Positions 1 through 8,762 of a stretch of DNA of 64,000 bases are shown here, in pieces. Location of the stretch: the NCBI RefSeq assembly GCF_030643825.1, contig NZ_CP101717.1, forward strand, positions 806,001-870,000. The letters are read 5' to 3'. A model generated the notes under the pieces. That model made no database searches and had not been told where the DNA came from. It was given only the letters and a program-made list of their open reading frames with translations. How positions within the stretch are numbered: position 1 is the stretch's first letter; the number at the start of each line of letters is the position of its first letter. Source of the stretch: Salinispirillum sp. LH 10-3-1 (lineage in GTDB: Bacteria; Pseudomonadota; Gammaproteobacteria; Pseudomonadales; Natronospirillaceae). The position numbers and the translations under genes were made by a program.

Positions 1-1
1 A

Positions 2-118
2 ACCGATTGGAACGCGGTATTGAGCGCCCTGACCTTGGCGGTGCTACCTGTGTTAGTACTCTATGTATTCTTCTCGCAGCAGTTGATTCGCGGTTTAACG
101 GCTGGTGCGGTGAAGTAA
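2..118 (+). CDS. C-terminus of carbohydrate ABC transporter permease (partial)
   Basis: Only the last 38 codons are present, and the gene starts upstream of the window. The visible residues form one hydrophobic membrane segment followed by a tail reading FFSQQLIRGLTAGAVK and a TAA stop. That tail is typical of MalG-type inner-membrane permeases of sugar ABC transporters. The substrate cannot be told from this piece. The next gene is convergent. Confidence 0.7.
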   Translation, partial: TDWNAVLSALTLAVLPVLVLYVFFSQQLIRGLTAGAVK

Positions 119-146
119 GTGCTAGGCACTTACATTTCACGCGAGC

Positions 147-1355
147 CTACACCACGCCATCGTCTCGTAATTGAGCGATGGCGTTTTCACTCATGCCTAA
201 CACCGATTGCAACACGGCAGCCGTATGCTGCCCCAATACCGGCGGGGCCGTTTCCGCGTTTAACGCGACGCCGTCAAAGCGTATAGGGTTGCTGACCAAT
301 TTCACCTCACCGGCGGTTGCGTGTTCGCGTTCAATAGCCATTTCACGATGCTGGACCTGTGGGTCGGCGAACACGCGGTCCAGCGTGTTTATCGGGCCGC
401 AGGGCACGCCCTCAACTTCTAATTTCGTCAGCCATTCGTCGGTACTAAACTGCGTGAGCAAGGGTTCGAGCAAGGGAATCAAGACCTGTCGATTTGCCAC
501 GCGCAAGGCGTTGGTGGTGAAGCGTTCGTCGGTGGCCAATTCGGGTGCGCCCGCTACCGTGCAAAAGCGCTGAAATTGGGTGTCGTTACCGACCGCGAGA
601 ATGAGGTGTCCGTCGCCTGTGCTGAACGCTTGATAAGGCACAATGTTCGGGTGCGCATTGCCCAAGCGCTGGGGCACCTGCCCGGAGGTGAGGTAGTTCA
701 GTGCTTGATTGGCAAGCACGCCGACCTGCACGTCCAGCAAGCCGAGGTCGATGTGTGTGCCAGTGCCGGTGGTTTGGCGTTGCCACAGTGCGGCGGTGAT
801 GGCATTGCTGGCGTACATGCCGGTAAAAATATCCGTCAACGCAACGCCGACTTTCACCGGGCCACCACCCGCTACTTCGTCGGGTTGGCCGGTGAGGCTC
901 ATCAGGCCGCCCATGCCTTGAATCATGAAGTCATAACCAGCACGCTGGGCATAGGGCCCTTCTTGACCGAAGCCGGTAATGGAGCAATACACCAAGCGCG
1001 GGTTTAAGGCGTGCAGGCTGGCGTAGTCGAGGCCGTATTTTTTAAGACCGCCGACTTTAAAGTTCTCAATCAAGACATCGCTTTTAAGCGCCAGTTCTCG
1101 AATCAGCGCTTGTCCGGCAGGCTGGGCAATATCAATGGTGACGGACTGCTTGCCCCGATTGGCCGACAGAAAATACGCCGCCTCGCCAGAATCACCCACC
1201 CACGGTGGCCCCCAGCGGCGGGTGTCGTCACCCTTACCGGGTTGTTCAATCTTGATCACCTCGGCACCCATATCGGCCAGCAACTGGCTGGCCCAAGGCC
1301 CTGCCAATATGCGCGATAAATCCAGTACACGAATGCCTGTCAGCGGTTTGTCCAT
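147..1355 (-). CDS. gcdG: CaiB/BaiF family CoA-transferase, probable glutarate CoA-transferase
   Basis: The 402-aa protein is a class III CoA-transferase, which moves CoA between acyl-CoA and a free acid. The N-terminus (PLTGIRVLDLSRILAGPW) and the GADVIKIE-like segment AEVIKIEQPG are family hallmarks, and AGYDFMIQGMGG carries the aspartate expected to form the acyl-enzyme intermediate. Length is normal for the family. A glutaryl-CoA dehydrogenase gene lies upstream on the same strand, which suggests that it activates glutarate with succinyl-CoA, as GcdG does in pseudomonads. The substrate is inferred from context. I chose the internal ATG at 1355 because GAGAGG lies just before it; an ATG five codons earlier overlaps that ribosome site. 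The gene is separated from its partner by two structured repeat elements. Confidence 0.85.
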   Translation of the reverse strand: MDKPLTGIRVLDLSRILAGPWASQLLADMGAEVIKIEQPGKGDDTRRWGPPWVGDSGEAAYFLSANRGKQSVTIDIAQPAGQALIRELALKSDVLIENFKVGGLKKYGLDYASLHALNPRLVYCSITGFGQEGPYAQRAGYDFMIQGMGGLMSLTGQPDEVAGGGPVKVGVALTDIFTGMYASNAITAALWQRQTTGTGTHIDLGLLDVQVGVLANQALNYLTSGQVPQRLGNAHPNIVPYQAFSTGDGHLILAVGNDTQFQRFCTVAGAPELATDERFTTNALRVANRQVLIPLLEPLLTQFSTDEWLTKLEVEGVPCGPINTLDRVFADPQVQHREMAIEREHATAGEVKLVSNPIRFDGVALNAETAPPVLGQHTAAVLQSVLGMSENAIAQLRDDGVV

Positions 1356-1384
1356 TGCTACCTCTCTCATGTTATAGAATTACA

Positions 1385-1507
1385 GGATAGGCGTTGCGTG
1401 GCGAGAGTGGGTTCCAGACACGCCGTGAACCCATCCATGGGGGCTCGTCAAGCGCATCCTTGCGCTTGAACGGTCTGTTACCCACTCTCGCCACGCAACG
1501 CCTATCC
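1385..1507 (-). repeat. TwoAYGGAY-like structured element, copy A
   Basis: The element is bounded by a perfect 27-bp inverted repeat (1385-1411 and 1481-1507). Read on the minus strand, the interior holds two small hairpins, GCGC-AAGGAT-GCGC and CCC-ATGGAT-GGG, joined by GACGAGCCC and followed by TTCACGGCG. Two loops of A[N]GGAY type match my memory of the TwoAYGGAY candidate RNA. It lies 29 nt upstream of the CoA-transferase ATG in the sense orientation. Immediately 5' (minus sense) is GATGAGCTATCGG, which also precedes copy D. Confidence 0.75.
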
Positions 1508-1606
1508 GATAGCTCATCGTCAATTTAAGAATCAGGCAATGAAGGCTCCGGCGGAGACAGCCATCAGGATGCATTTTCTGTGGCGTGATTCAGTTGTATG
1601 GCCTGC

Positions 1607-1720
1607 TCGCAGAAGGGACAGAAGGGTAATCAAGGACCGTACAAGCGCAAGGATGCGCTTGACGAGCCTCCAGGACGGATTCACGGCGTGTCCGCGATTA
1701 CCCTTCTGTCCCTTCTGCGA
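1607..1720 (+). repeat. TwoAYGGAY-like structured element, copy B
   Basis: The arms are a perfect 25-bp inverted repeat (1607-1631 and 1696-1720) with no similarity to the arms of copy A. The plus-strand interior has hairpins GCGC-AAGGAT-GCGC and CC-AGGAC-GG with the linker GACGAGCC and then TTCACGGCGTGTCC, as in the other copies. It starts 99 nt from copy A and points the opposite way, so the two diverge. It ends 20 nt before the gcdH stop codon and is antisense to the operon. Confidence 0.75.
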
Positions 1721-1740
1721 AAGCAGCTCGACAAGGCTTA

Positions 1741-2919
1741 TCAGAAGAACGCTTGAATGCCTGTCTGTGCCCGCCCAAGAATCAGGGCATGAACATCGTG
1801 GGTGCCCTCGTAGGTGTTGACCGTTTCGAGGTTCACCATGTGGCGCATCACGCCGAATTCTTCGGAAATGCCATTGCCGCCATGCATGTCCCGCGCTACG
1901 CGGGCTACGTCGAGTGCTTTGCCGCAGTTATTGCGCTTGATCAGCGAAATCATTTCTGGTGCCCAATTGCCACTGTCCATCAGACGACCGACCTGCAACG
2001 CTGCTTGTAAGCCCAAGGTGATTTCTGTTTGCATGTTCGCTAGCTTCAACTGCACTAGCTGAGTTGCCGCTAATGGACGGCCAAACTGCTTGCGGTCTAG
2101 CGTGTACTGGCGAGCTGCATGCCAGCAAGACTCTGCCGCACCCATCGCCCCCCAGGCGATACCGAACCGTGCTTTATTCAAACAACCGAACGGCCCGCCC
2201 AGACCTTGCGCATTGGGCAGCAGGTTTTCGTCCGGCACAAAGGCATTGTCGAGCACTATTTCACCGGTGATCGAAGCACGCAGCGACAGCTTGCCGTGGA
2301 TCTTCGGTGTGCTGAAGCCTTCGGTGCCGCGTTCAACGATAAAGCCCTTGATTTTGTTGTCGTGACTGTCTGATTTCGCCCAAACTACAGCGAGATCAGC
2401 GATAGGGCTGTTGGTGATCCACATTTTTGCGCCGGTCAGCAAATAACCGCCGTCAACTTTCTTGGCGCGGGTTTCCATCGAGCCGGGGTCGGAGCCGTGG
2501 TTTGGTTCCGTCAAGCCGAAGCAGCCGACCATTTCGCCGCTGGCTAACTTGGGCAGATATTTCATCTTTTGCTCTTCGGTGCCGTAGGCTTCGATGGGGT
2601 ACATCACCAAGGAAGACTGCACGCTCATGGCGGAACGATAGCCGGAGTCTACGCGCTCTACTTCACGCGCAACGAGGCCATAAGCGACGTGGCCGACGCC
2701 TGCGCCACCGTATTGTTCGGCAACGGTGGCGCCCAACAGGCCAAGCTCGCCCATTTCGCTCATGATTTCGCGGTCGAAACGTTCTTCGCGGGCGGCGCTC
2801 ATGACGCGCGGTTGTAGTTTTTCTTGGCAGTAAGCGCGGGCTGCATCACGAATGAGGCGTTCGTCTTCTGTCAGTTGTTGGTCCAGCAGTAATGCGTCGT
2901 CCCATTGAAATCCGGCCAT
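1741..2919 (-). CDS. gcdH: Glutaryl-CoA dehydrogenase
   Basis: The 392-aa flavoprotein of the acyl-CoA dehydrogenase fold oxidises and decarboxylates glutaryl-CoA to crotonyl-CoA in lysine, tryptophan and glutarate breakdown. The C-terminus reads [19 protein letters not shown], and its glutamate (about residue 371) is the catalytic base of this subfamily. The segment [20 protein letters not shown] carries the arginine that binds the substrate carboxylate in glutaryl-CoA dehydrogenases. FAD-binding motifs [12 protein letters not shown] and [10 protein letters not shown] are present. GGAGAA precedes the ATG. It is first in a two-gene minus-strand unit with the CoA-transferase and is divergent from a GntR regulator. 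Confidence 0.95.
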   Translation of the reverse strand: MAGFQWDDALLLDQQLTEDERLIRDAARAYCQEKLQPRVMSAAREERFDREIMSEMGELGLLGATVAEQYGGAGVGHVAYGLVAREVERVDSGYRSAMSVQSSLVMYPIEAYGTEEQKMKYLPKLASGEMVGCFGLTEPNHGSDPGSMETRAKKVDGGYLLTGAKMWITNSPIADLAVVWAKSDSHDNKIKGFIVERGTEGFSTPKIHGKLSLRASITGEIVLDNAFVPDENLLPNAQGLGGPFGCLNKARFGIAWGAMGAAESCWHAARQYTLDRKQFGRPLAATQLVQLKLANMQTEITLGLQAALQVGRLMDSGNWAPEMISLIKRNNCGKALDVARVARDMHGGNGISEEFGVMRHMVNLETVNTYEGTHDVHALILGRAQTGIQAFF

Positions 2920-2962
2920 TGCGTAGTTCTCCAGTCGTTGATTCGGTTCGGCGACTCAGCAG

Positions 2963-3073
2963 AAAGGTTATGCACCACCCCCTCACGGGGACGCTGTAAA
3001 TACAGTCCCTGTAAGCTCGGTGGCCGCTATCCCTGCGGCCGACGCCCCTCTGAGGGGGTGGTGCATAACCTTT
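2963..3073 (-). repeat. TwoAYGGAY-like structured element, copy E
   Basis: The 23-bp arms (2963-2985 and 3051-3073) are perfect inverted repeats, with a further four G:C pairs inside after a small bulge. The minus-strand interior has hairpins GGCCGC-AGGGAT-GCGGCC (approximate) and ACAGGGACTGT, joined by CGAGCTT and followed by TACAGCG, a diverged form of the core in copies A-D. It lies 43 nt upstream of the gcdH ATG in the sense orientation, so it may be part of the gcdH leader RNA. No partner element is next to it. Confidence 0.65.
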
Positions 3074-3143
3074 TCAGCTTCGAGATCATGCGTCATCACG
3101 TCAAATAAACGCATGGCTGAGTCGTGGGTTGTTTAATTCATAC

Positions 3144-3161
3144 TATTTATTATAATAAATA
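3144..3161. promoter_or_regulatory. AT-only perfect palindrome, candidate GntR operator
   Basis: The 18-bp sequence TATTTATTATAATAAATA is a perfect palindrome, 26 nt before the ATG of the GntR gene and within the gcdH divergent region. Its position suits an operator for the adjacent regulator. Its composition, A and T only, also suits promoter DNA, so the operator role is inference. Confidence 0.4.
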
Positions 3162-3187
3162 TCATAAATTAAGCAAGGCACACAAAA

Positions 3188-3958
3188 ATGACCAAATTAA
3201 TGTCAGGGTTAGACACCACACGGCGCTTAAAACGTGCTGATCAGATTGTGGAATCGGTTAAGCGTTGGGTGGTGGTGCAAGACATGCAGCCGGGTGAGCG
3301 CTTGCCGAATGAAGCAACCTTGATGGAACAGTTTGATTGCGCGCGCGGTACGGTACGGGAGGCATTGAAGTCGCTGGAAGTGCAGGGGCTGATTACCATT
3401 AAAACCGGCCCGAACGGTGGGGCGGTGTTGGCGCAGGTGCCTTATCCATTGGCTTCGCAACTGCTGCGTAATTTTTTGCACTTTCAGCACCCCACCGGGC
3501 CAGACATCTATCAGTTGCGTGTGCTGGTTGAGCCGCAGATTGCCGAGATGGCGGTAGGTAATTTAACCGATGCTGATCTTGCAGAGTTGAACCGTTTGAC
3601 CGAGTTGTGTGCTGAGGCGCCGGCTAACCTTGAAGAGCGTTTAGAGCAACGCATTGCCGAATTGGAGTTTCACAATGTGCTGGCGGATCGTTGTGGCAAT
3701 CCGTTGTTTGCTTTCTTAGGGCGATTTTTGAACGATCTGATCAAAGACCTCGTGATCTATAAGAAAGTTCAGTTGCCGGAACAACGCGAGTTCTCCGAGG
3801 CGAATCTGCATTTTCATCGTGAATTGAATGAAGCGTTTCAGCAGCGTGATCAGGCGCACGTAAAGCAACTGATGACCGAGCACATGCTGAGTGCGCAGGC
3901 GTTTAATGTTGAGCTGGAAGGGCAGTTGGTGGGTGGATTGCTCGCTGCACGGCAGTAA
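3188..3958 (+). CDS. GntR/FadR family transcriptional regulator (FCD domain)
   Basis: The 256-aa protein begins with a winged helix-turn-helix (about residues 15-85; ERLPNEATLMEQFDCARGTVREALKSLEVQGLI is the signature) and continues with an all-helical FCD ligand domain (about 100-245). The FCD domain contains the metal/acid-binding type segments VEPQIAEMA, FHNVLADRCGNP and HFHRELNEA. FCD regulators usually sense carboxylates or acyl compounds. Divergent placement against gcdH suggests that it controls glutarate catabolism, but this is inference. An AAGG ribosome site precedes the ATG. The stop lies 3 nt from the end of the convergent TetR gene. Confidence 0.88.
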   Translation: MTKLMSGLDTTRRLKRADQIVESVKRWVVVQDMQPGERLPNEATLMEQFDCARGTVREALKSLEVQGLITIKTGPNGGAVLAQVPYPLASQLLRNFLHFQHPTGPDIYQLRVLVEPQIAEMAVGNLTDADLAELNRLTELCAEAPANLEERLEQRIAELEFHNVLADRCGNPLFAFLGRFLNDLIKDLVIYKKVQLPEQREFSEANLHFHRELNEAFQQRDQAHVKQLMTEHMLSAQAFNVELEGQLVGGLLAARQ

Positions 3959-3961
3959 TTT

Positions 3962-4438
3962 CTAAATCCTTTCTTTGGCCAGTGCCATAAGCCGTTGCCA
4001 GAGGGCTGCTTCAAGGCACTGTTTGGCCTCGCTGGCCGAGTGGCCCTGGAGGGTTTGCAGCCAGTCTTCAGCTGCGTTCTGCCAAGGTTGATGAAAGTCG
4101 GCCCAGAAGCGTTGCGCGGCGTCGGCGAAGCGCCAGCCTTCGGCGATGATCAGGCGATACATCGCCATGTGATCGGGCGTCCACCAATTCGCTTGCAGGT
4201 GGTCCAGTATTGTTTCCTCGTCCAATGCTGGCGGTGGGGTGATGTGGCGTTGCGCCAGCCAGTCATCAATGACCGCGGCCATTAATACCGCCTTGTCGGG
4301 AAAGTGGTTGTATACCGTGGGCTTAGAGACGGCGCAGGTGCTGACCACCAAGTCGATGGAGGTGCCTTTAAAACCTTGATTCAAGAACAGGCCGGTGGCT
4401 TCGGCAACAATGTGGTCCCGTTTGGACGCTCTGGCCAT
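3962..4438 (-). CDS. TetR family transcriptional regulator
   Basis: The 158-aa protein has a canonical TetR N-terminal helix-turn-helix (about residues 5-52): RDHIVAEATGLFLNQGFKGTSIDLVV, then KPTVYNHFPDKAVLMAAVI. The C-terminal ligand/dimer domain is short, so the whole protein is at the small end of the family. The ligand is unknown. A palindrome 25 nt upstream of the start suggests autoregulation. It faces a 560-bp non-coding stretch before ilvI and is convergent with the GntR gene. Confidence 0.85.
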   Translation of the reverse strand: MARASKRDHIVAEATGLFLNQGFKGTSIDLVVSTCAVSKPTVYNHFPDKAVLMAAVIDDWLAQRHITPPPALDEETILDHLQANWWTPDHMAMYRLIIAEGWRFADAAQRFWADFHQPWQNAAEDWLQTLQGHSASEAKQCLEAALWQRLMALAKERI

Positions 4439-4462
4439 GTCAGTCTCGTGCTTACTGTTATT

Positions 4463-4477
4463 TTTACTAAGAGTAAA
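4463..4477. promoter_or_regulatory. Candidate TetR operator palindrome
   Basis: TTTACT-AAG-AGTAAA is a perfect 6-bp inverted repeat with a 3-nt centre, directly upstream of the TetR start codon. This geometry is common for autoregulated TetR genes. No binding data exist here. Confidence 0.5.
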
Positions 4478-4527
4478 CTTTAGCGGCGCAAAGGTAAATG
4501 CCGAGCGGACACGGCGGGATTACGTGG

Positions 4528-4557
4528 TTGACATTTGACCGCATAAAGAGACAATAC
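4528..4557 (+). promoter_or_regulatory. Possible promoter and long leader of ilvIH
   Basis: TTGACA at 4528-4533 is followed after 17 nt by a weak -10 (ACAATA). If used, it gives an ilvI leader of over 400 nt. I found no leader peptide rich in branched-chain codons, no attenuator pair and no convincing gene in 4440-5000. Confidence 0.3.
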
Positions 4558-5000
4558 GCTTAAGTTGGTTTGACGTACTGTTAACCGACGACTGAACGAG
4601 TATCGATTACTTCGGCTTAATGACACTGTGCAACCGACCAGTAAGGGTCTGGATATCGATGGCAGTTGGTAGGCTCACAAGGTCTATCATCGCGGATCAT
4701 CGGACGGATACCCCTAGTCAACAGCAACCGTCCAAGTCGAGGGACGACCACTTGGTCCTGCCAGCATGAATTGTTACCGCAACCATGCCCACACAGGTTT
4801 ATCACAACGTTGCCGCAGCTCTGCCTTCCTTGGCGTGTGTCGTGCGTTGTTTTCTCCTCTGTAAGGACCATGGACGAGTCAGCGCAGAGAGTCTGTATTC
4901 TCCCTTATCGCTGTATCGCCCTGGTGTTCATGCCTAACGCCTAGGTATGTCTTCTGATAGCTCGTAAGTCATTTAACTTTGATAAAGCGAGTGCCCACTC

Positions 5001-6743
5001 ATGACAGAAAATAAAGATCAGCCACCCATGTTGTCCGGTGGACAAATGCTCATGCGAGCCCTCAAAGACGAGGGTGTTAAATACATCTATGGCTATCCCG
5101 GTGGTGCTGTACTCCACATTTATGATGCGTTGCACCGTCAAGAAGACGTGCAGCACATTTTAGTACGCCATGAGCAGGCTGCTACGCACATGGCCGACGC
5201 TTACGCGCGTGCCTCTGGTAAGGCCGGTGTTGTACTGGTAACCAGTGGCCCCGGCGCAACCAACGCTGTTACGGGCATCGCTACCGCGTACATGGACTCT
5301 ATTCCCATGGTGATCATTACCGGCCAGGTAATGAGCCACTTGATCGGTGAGGATGCCTTCCAAGAAACCGACATGATGGGAATCTCGCGCCCGATCGTAA
5401 AACACAACATGTCGGTACGCCGCGCGGAAGACATTCCGATGTTGGTCAAAAAAGCATTCTATATCGCCGAAAGCGGCCGCCCCGGGCCGGTTGTGCTCGA
5501 TATACCGAAAGACATGACCATGCCGAATGAACGCTTTCCGTATGTTTATCCAACGGAAATCAAAATGCGCTCGTACAACCCGGTGACGCGTGGGCACAGC
5601 GGTCAAATCAAAAAAGCAGTCAATCTGTTGATGCAAGCCAAGCGACCGATGATCTATTCCGGCGGTGGTGTCATTCTCGGTAAGGCATCGGACTTGCTGA
5701 CCGGTTTGGCGAAGAAGCTCGGTTATCCAGTGACCAACACCCTGATGGGCTTGGGTGCGTTTCCTGGTTCAGACGATCAATTCGTCGGTATGCTTGGTAT
5801 GCACGGTACTTATGAAGCCAATACGGCTATGCACAACGCAGATGTGATCTTGGCCGTGGGCGCTCGTTTTGATGACCGTGTAACCAATAATACGAAGAAA
5901 TTCTGTCCTGGTGCGAAAATCATTCACATCGACATTGATCCGACCTCAATCTCTAAAACCATTACGGCAGACGTGCCCATCGTAGGGCCAGTGCGTTCGG
6001 TATTAGAAGAAATGCTGAATGCCATTGACGAGAGCAAGCTGGAAGTCGATCAGGCTGCGCTGGCGCAGTGGTGGAAGCAGATCAACGAGTGGCGCACCCG
6101 CCACGGTGGTCGCTACAACACCGACGACAGCGAAATGATGAAGCCGCAGCACGTCATTGAAACCATGTGGAAGGTGACCGAGGGCAATGCCTATGTGACC
6201 AGCGACGTGGGTCAGCATCAGATGTTTGCGGCACAGTATTACAAGTTCAACAAGCCGAACCGGTGGATTAACTCCGGTGGTCTGGGCACCATGGGCTTTG
6301 GCCTGCCTGCGGCCATGGGCGTGGCCTTGAACTACCCCGATGAGCAAGTGTGCTGCGTAACCGGTGAAGGTTCGATCCAGATGAACATTCAGGAGCTGTC
6401 GACCTGCAAGCAGTATAACCTGCCAGTGAAGATACTGAACCTGAATAACGGCTACCTGGGCATGGTTAAGCAGTGGCAGGACATGAACTATGAGTCGCGT
6501 TACTCGAACTCTTACTTGGATTCGTTGCCTGACTTTGTTGCCTTGGCAGAGGCCTATGGTCACGTGGGCATGCGTATTGAGAAACTGTCAGATCTAGAGC
6601 CTGCGCTGCGTGAGGCCTTTGCTATGAAAGACCGTTTGGTGTTCTTAGATGTGTTGGTGGAGCCGAAGGAGCATGTGTATCCGATGCAGGTGCCGACCGG
6701 CGCCATGGGCGATATGTTTTTGAGCAAGACGGAGAGGACCTAA
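5001..6743 (+). CDS. ilvI: Acetolactate synthase large subunit (biosynthetic)
   Basis: The 580-aa catalytic subunit condenses two pyruvates, or pyruvate and 2-oxobutyrate, in the first common step of valine/leucine and isoleucine synthesis. N-terminal TPP domain: [14 protein letters not shown] and the conserved glutamate segment [18 protein letters not shown]. Central FAD-type domain: [31 protein letters not shown]-terminal TPP/Mg domain: [24 protein letters not shown] with the NNGYLGM end of the motif. Length and motifs fit IlvI/IlvB of proteobacteria. The stop overlaps the ilvH start by one base (TAATG), so the two are translationally coupled. Confidence 0.96.
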   Translation: MTENKDQPPMLSGGQMLMRALKDEGVKYIYGYPGGAVLHIYDALHRQEDVQHILVRHEQAATHMADAYARASGKAGVVLVTSGPGATNAVTGIATAYMDSIPMVIITGQVMSHLIGEDAFQETDMMGISRPIVKHNMSVRRAEDIPMLVKKAFYIAESGRPGPVVLDIPKDMTMPNERFPYVYPTEIKMRSYNPVTRGHSGQIKKAVNLLMQAKRPMIYSGGGVILGKASDLLTGLAKKLGYPVTNTLMGLGAFPGSDDQFVGMLGMHGTYEANTAMHNADVILAVGARFDDRVTNNTKKFCPGAKIIHIDIDPTSISKTITADVPIVGPVRSVLEEMLNAIDESKLEVDQAALAQWWKQINEWRTRHGGRYNTDDSEMMKPQHVIETMWKVTEGNAYVTSDVGQHQMFAAQYYKFNKPNRWINSGGLGTMGFGLPAAMGVALNYPDEQVCCVTGEGSIQMNIQELSTCKQYNLPVKILNLNNGYLGMVKQWQDMNYESRYSNSYLDSLPDFVALAEAYGHVGMRIEKLSDLEPALREAFAMKDRLVFLDVLVEPKEHVYPMQVPTGAMGDMFLSKTERT

Positions 6744-7240
6744 TGGCCATGCGACGTATTATTTCAGTTTTGATGGAAAACGAATCGGGCGCATTGGCGC
6801 GGGTAGTGGGCTTGTTTGCTCAGCGTGGCTACAACATCGACTCGCTGACGGTTGCCCCGACAGAGGACTCTACCCTGTCGCGCATGACTTTGGTTACGCA
6901 CGGCAGCGACGAAGTCATCGAGCAGATCACCAAGCAATTACATAAGTTGATTGAAGTAGTTAAGCTGATCGACCTGACTGAAGGTACCCACGTCGAGCGT
7001 GAGCTGATGCTGGTGAAGGTTCGGGCATCGGGTGTGCAGCGCGAGGAAGTAAAACGTACCGCTGACATCTTCCGTGGCCAGATCATTGATGTAACGCCTA
7101 ACACCTATACCATCCAGATCACTGGGGCCAGTGATAAACTGGATGCCTTTTTGAGTTCACTGACGCAGACGACACTATTGGAAGTAGTGCGTACAGGGGT
7201 TTCGGGTATCTCACGAGGCGAGAAAACGCTTAGTTTGTGA
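6743..7240 (+). CDS. ilvH: Acetolactate synthase small regulatory subunit
   Basis: The 165-aa protein has an N-terminal ACT domain (MRRIISVLMENESGALARVVGLFAQRGYNIDSLTVAPTED), which binds valine for feedback inhibition, and a C-terminal ACT-like half (about residues 80-160). It activates the large subunit and makes it valine-sensitive. The ATG sits in the ilvI stop region. A strong terminator follows 20 nt after the stop, so ilvIH forms a two-gene unit. Confidence 0.96.
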   Translation: MAMRRIISVLMENESGALARVVGLFAQRGYNIDSLTVAPTEDSTLSRMTLVTHGSDEVIEQITKQLHKLIEVVKLIDLTEGTHVERELMLVKVRASGVQREEVKRTADIFRGQIIDVTPNTYTIQITGASDKLDAFLSSLTQTTLLEVVRTGVSGISRGEKTLSL

Positions 7241-7261
7241 TCTGCATTGAACACAAAATAG

Positions 7262-7294
7262 ACCGCCCTGCTTTAAAGCAGGGCGGTTTTTTTA
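7262..7294 (+). terminator. Rho-independent terminator of ilvIH
   Basis: A perfect 13-bp-arm palindrome (ACCGCCCTGCTTT and its complement) is followed by a run of seven T. Confidence 0.93.
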
Positions 7295-7449
7295 TTTCAG
7301 AAACTGCCTGTTTGGTGAAGTTTGCTTACTGTGCTAACGTTAGCCGTTGGTAAAGTTATTGCGCCTGGATTTTCAGGTTGTGCACAAAATGTAGTCATGG
7401 TCTAAACTCTTCGAACGGAGTGACGTTTTAGATCGTCAGCGAGGATGAC

Positions 7450-8694
7450 ATGGCAGGAACCGCAACGCGTCCGTTGTTTGCCCGACAACCTATTTTTGAC
7501 TCAGACTTGCGTATTGTGGGTTACGAGTTGCTTTTTAGAGGTATGGTTGGGAATGAAGCCGTATTTGAAGACGGGTCAGAGGCATCTGCTCAGGTCCTCA
7601 TCAATGCGTTGACGGAAGTAGACCTGATTGAAGTGGTTGACGGCAAACGTGCGTTTGTTAATTTTACCCTCGATATGCTTTCCGCTGTTCCCGAATTTGC
7701 CAAGAAGCACCTAGTCATTGAATTGCTGGAAGATATTCCAGTCACTCCCCATCTGATCGACAAATTGCGTGAATTGAAGGCCAAGGGTTTCACCTTGGCA
7801 TTAGATGATTATGGTACACGCCGCTATCCAAGGGAGTTATTGAATTTAATCGATGTCGTGAAGGTCGACCTGCTGCATGTCAGTCCGTCACGTCTGCCGC
7901 TGGTGGTCGAGTCATTGGAGTCCTTCAATGTGCAGCTGTTGGCTGAAAAGGTGGAGACGCTGGCGGACTATGATCGCTGCCGTGTGCTCGGATTCGAAAT
8001 GTATCAAGGGTACTTCTTCAGCTACCCGCAGGTTATATCCGGTCGCCCACGGGGCTCTGATCGACATACTATTCTGGAGTTAATCAGTACGCTGTATCGC
8101 GAAGACGTGCAGGTTAAAGATGTGGTCGCGGTGATCAATCGTGATCCGGCCATCGCCGTTAAACTACTGCGGCTGGTCAACTCTGCTTTGTATCGTCGAC
8201 AACGCGCCATTCAATCGATTCAGCAAGCCATTACCATGTTGGGCCTTAATCGACTGCGTAGCTGGGTCACGCTGTTGTTGCTGGATAAAAGCAGTGACCG
8301 TGGCAACGCATTAACAGAACTCACGTTATTCCACGCTTTTTTCTGTCAAACCGTTGCGCGCGAAACCAGCCCGCCGATGGAAGACGCTGCATTTACGGTC
8401 GGCTTGTTGAGTTGTTTGGATGCCTTCTTCGATGAGCCGATGGAAGACCTACTGAAGAACTTACCGCTCGACAATTTATTGCAACAAGCGTTGTTAGCCA
8501 ATAAAGGGCGTTTGGGTGCATGGCTGCGATTAGCGCGGTTTATGCAGCGCTATCCTGCTGACCGGGTATCTGACAATGCATTGGAAAAACTGGGGTTAAC
8601 GCGCGTCAAGTTGACCTCGATGCAACAAAGCACGCTGCAAGAAGTGTTTGAAGCCACGAATATCTTGGAACTAAGCCAGGAACTTATTGCATAG
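7450..8694 (+). CDS. EAL-HDOD domain signalling protein (YuxH-like)
   Basis: The 414-aa protein has an N-terminal degenerate EAL domain (about residues 8-200; ARQPIFDSDLRIVGYELLFRG replaces the catalytic EAL with ELL, but DDYG and VEKVET-like segments remain) and a C-terminal HDOD domain (about 205-390; IINRDPAIAVKLLRLVNSALY-type segment). The combination matches the YuxH family. The EAL part lacks the metal-binding glutamate context and is probably not an active c-di-GMP phosphodiesterase. GAGGATGAC gives a good ribosome site. It is transcribed alone and is convergent with ilvC. Confidence 0.88.
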   Translation: MAGTATRPLFARQPIFDSDLRIVGYELLFRGMVGNEAVFEDGSEASAQVLINALTEVDLIEVVDGKRAFVNFTLDMLSAVPEFAKKHLVIELLEDIPVTPHLIDKLRELKAKGFTLALDDYGTRRYPRELLNLIDVVKVDLLHVSPSRLPLVVESLESFNVQLLAEKVETLADYDRCRVLGFEMYQGYFFSYPQVISGRPRGSDRHTILELISTLYREDVQVKDVVAVINRDPAIAVKLLRLVNSALYRRQRAIQSIQQAITMLGLNRLRSWVTLLLLDKSSDRGNALTELTLFHAFFCQTVARETSPPMEDAAFTVGLLSCLDAFFDEPMEDLLKNLPLDNLLQQALLANKGRLGAWLRLARFMQRYPADRVSDNALEKLGLTRVKLTSMQQSTLQEVFEATNILELSQELIA

Positions 8695-8703
8695 GGCATT
8701 AAA

Positions 8704-8726
8704 AAGCCCGCGATGGTCGCGGGCTT
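8704..8726 (-). terminator. Terminator between the EAL-HDOD gene and ilvC
   Basis: AAGCCCGCGA/TCGCGGGCTT stem. On the minus strand it is followed by a T run (the AAAAA at 8701-8705), so it serves ilvC best. The plus-strand side has only a weak T tract. Confidence 0.85.
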
Positions 8727-8762
8727 AGTGTTCATCAGCTCTTACTGATTGCGGGCCTGTGA

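Noticed and set aside
4617-4944. Overlapping short frames upstream of ilvI as a leader peptide
   Set aside because: No run of Ile, Val or Leu codons followed by alternative hairpins is present; composition is not coding-like.
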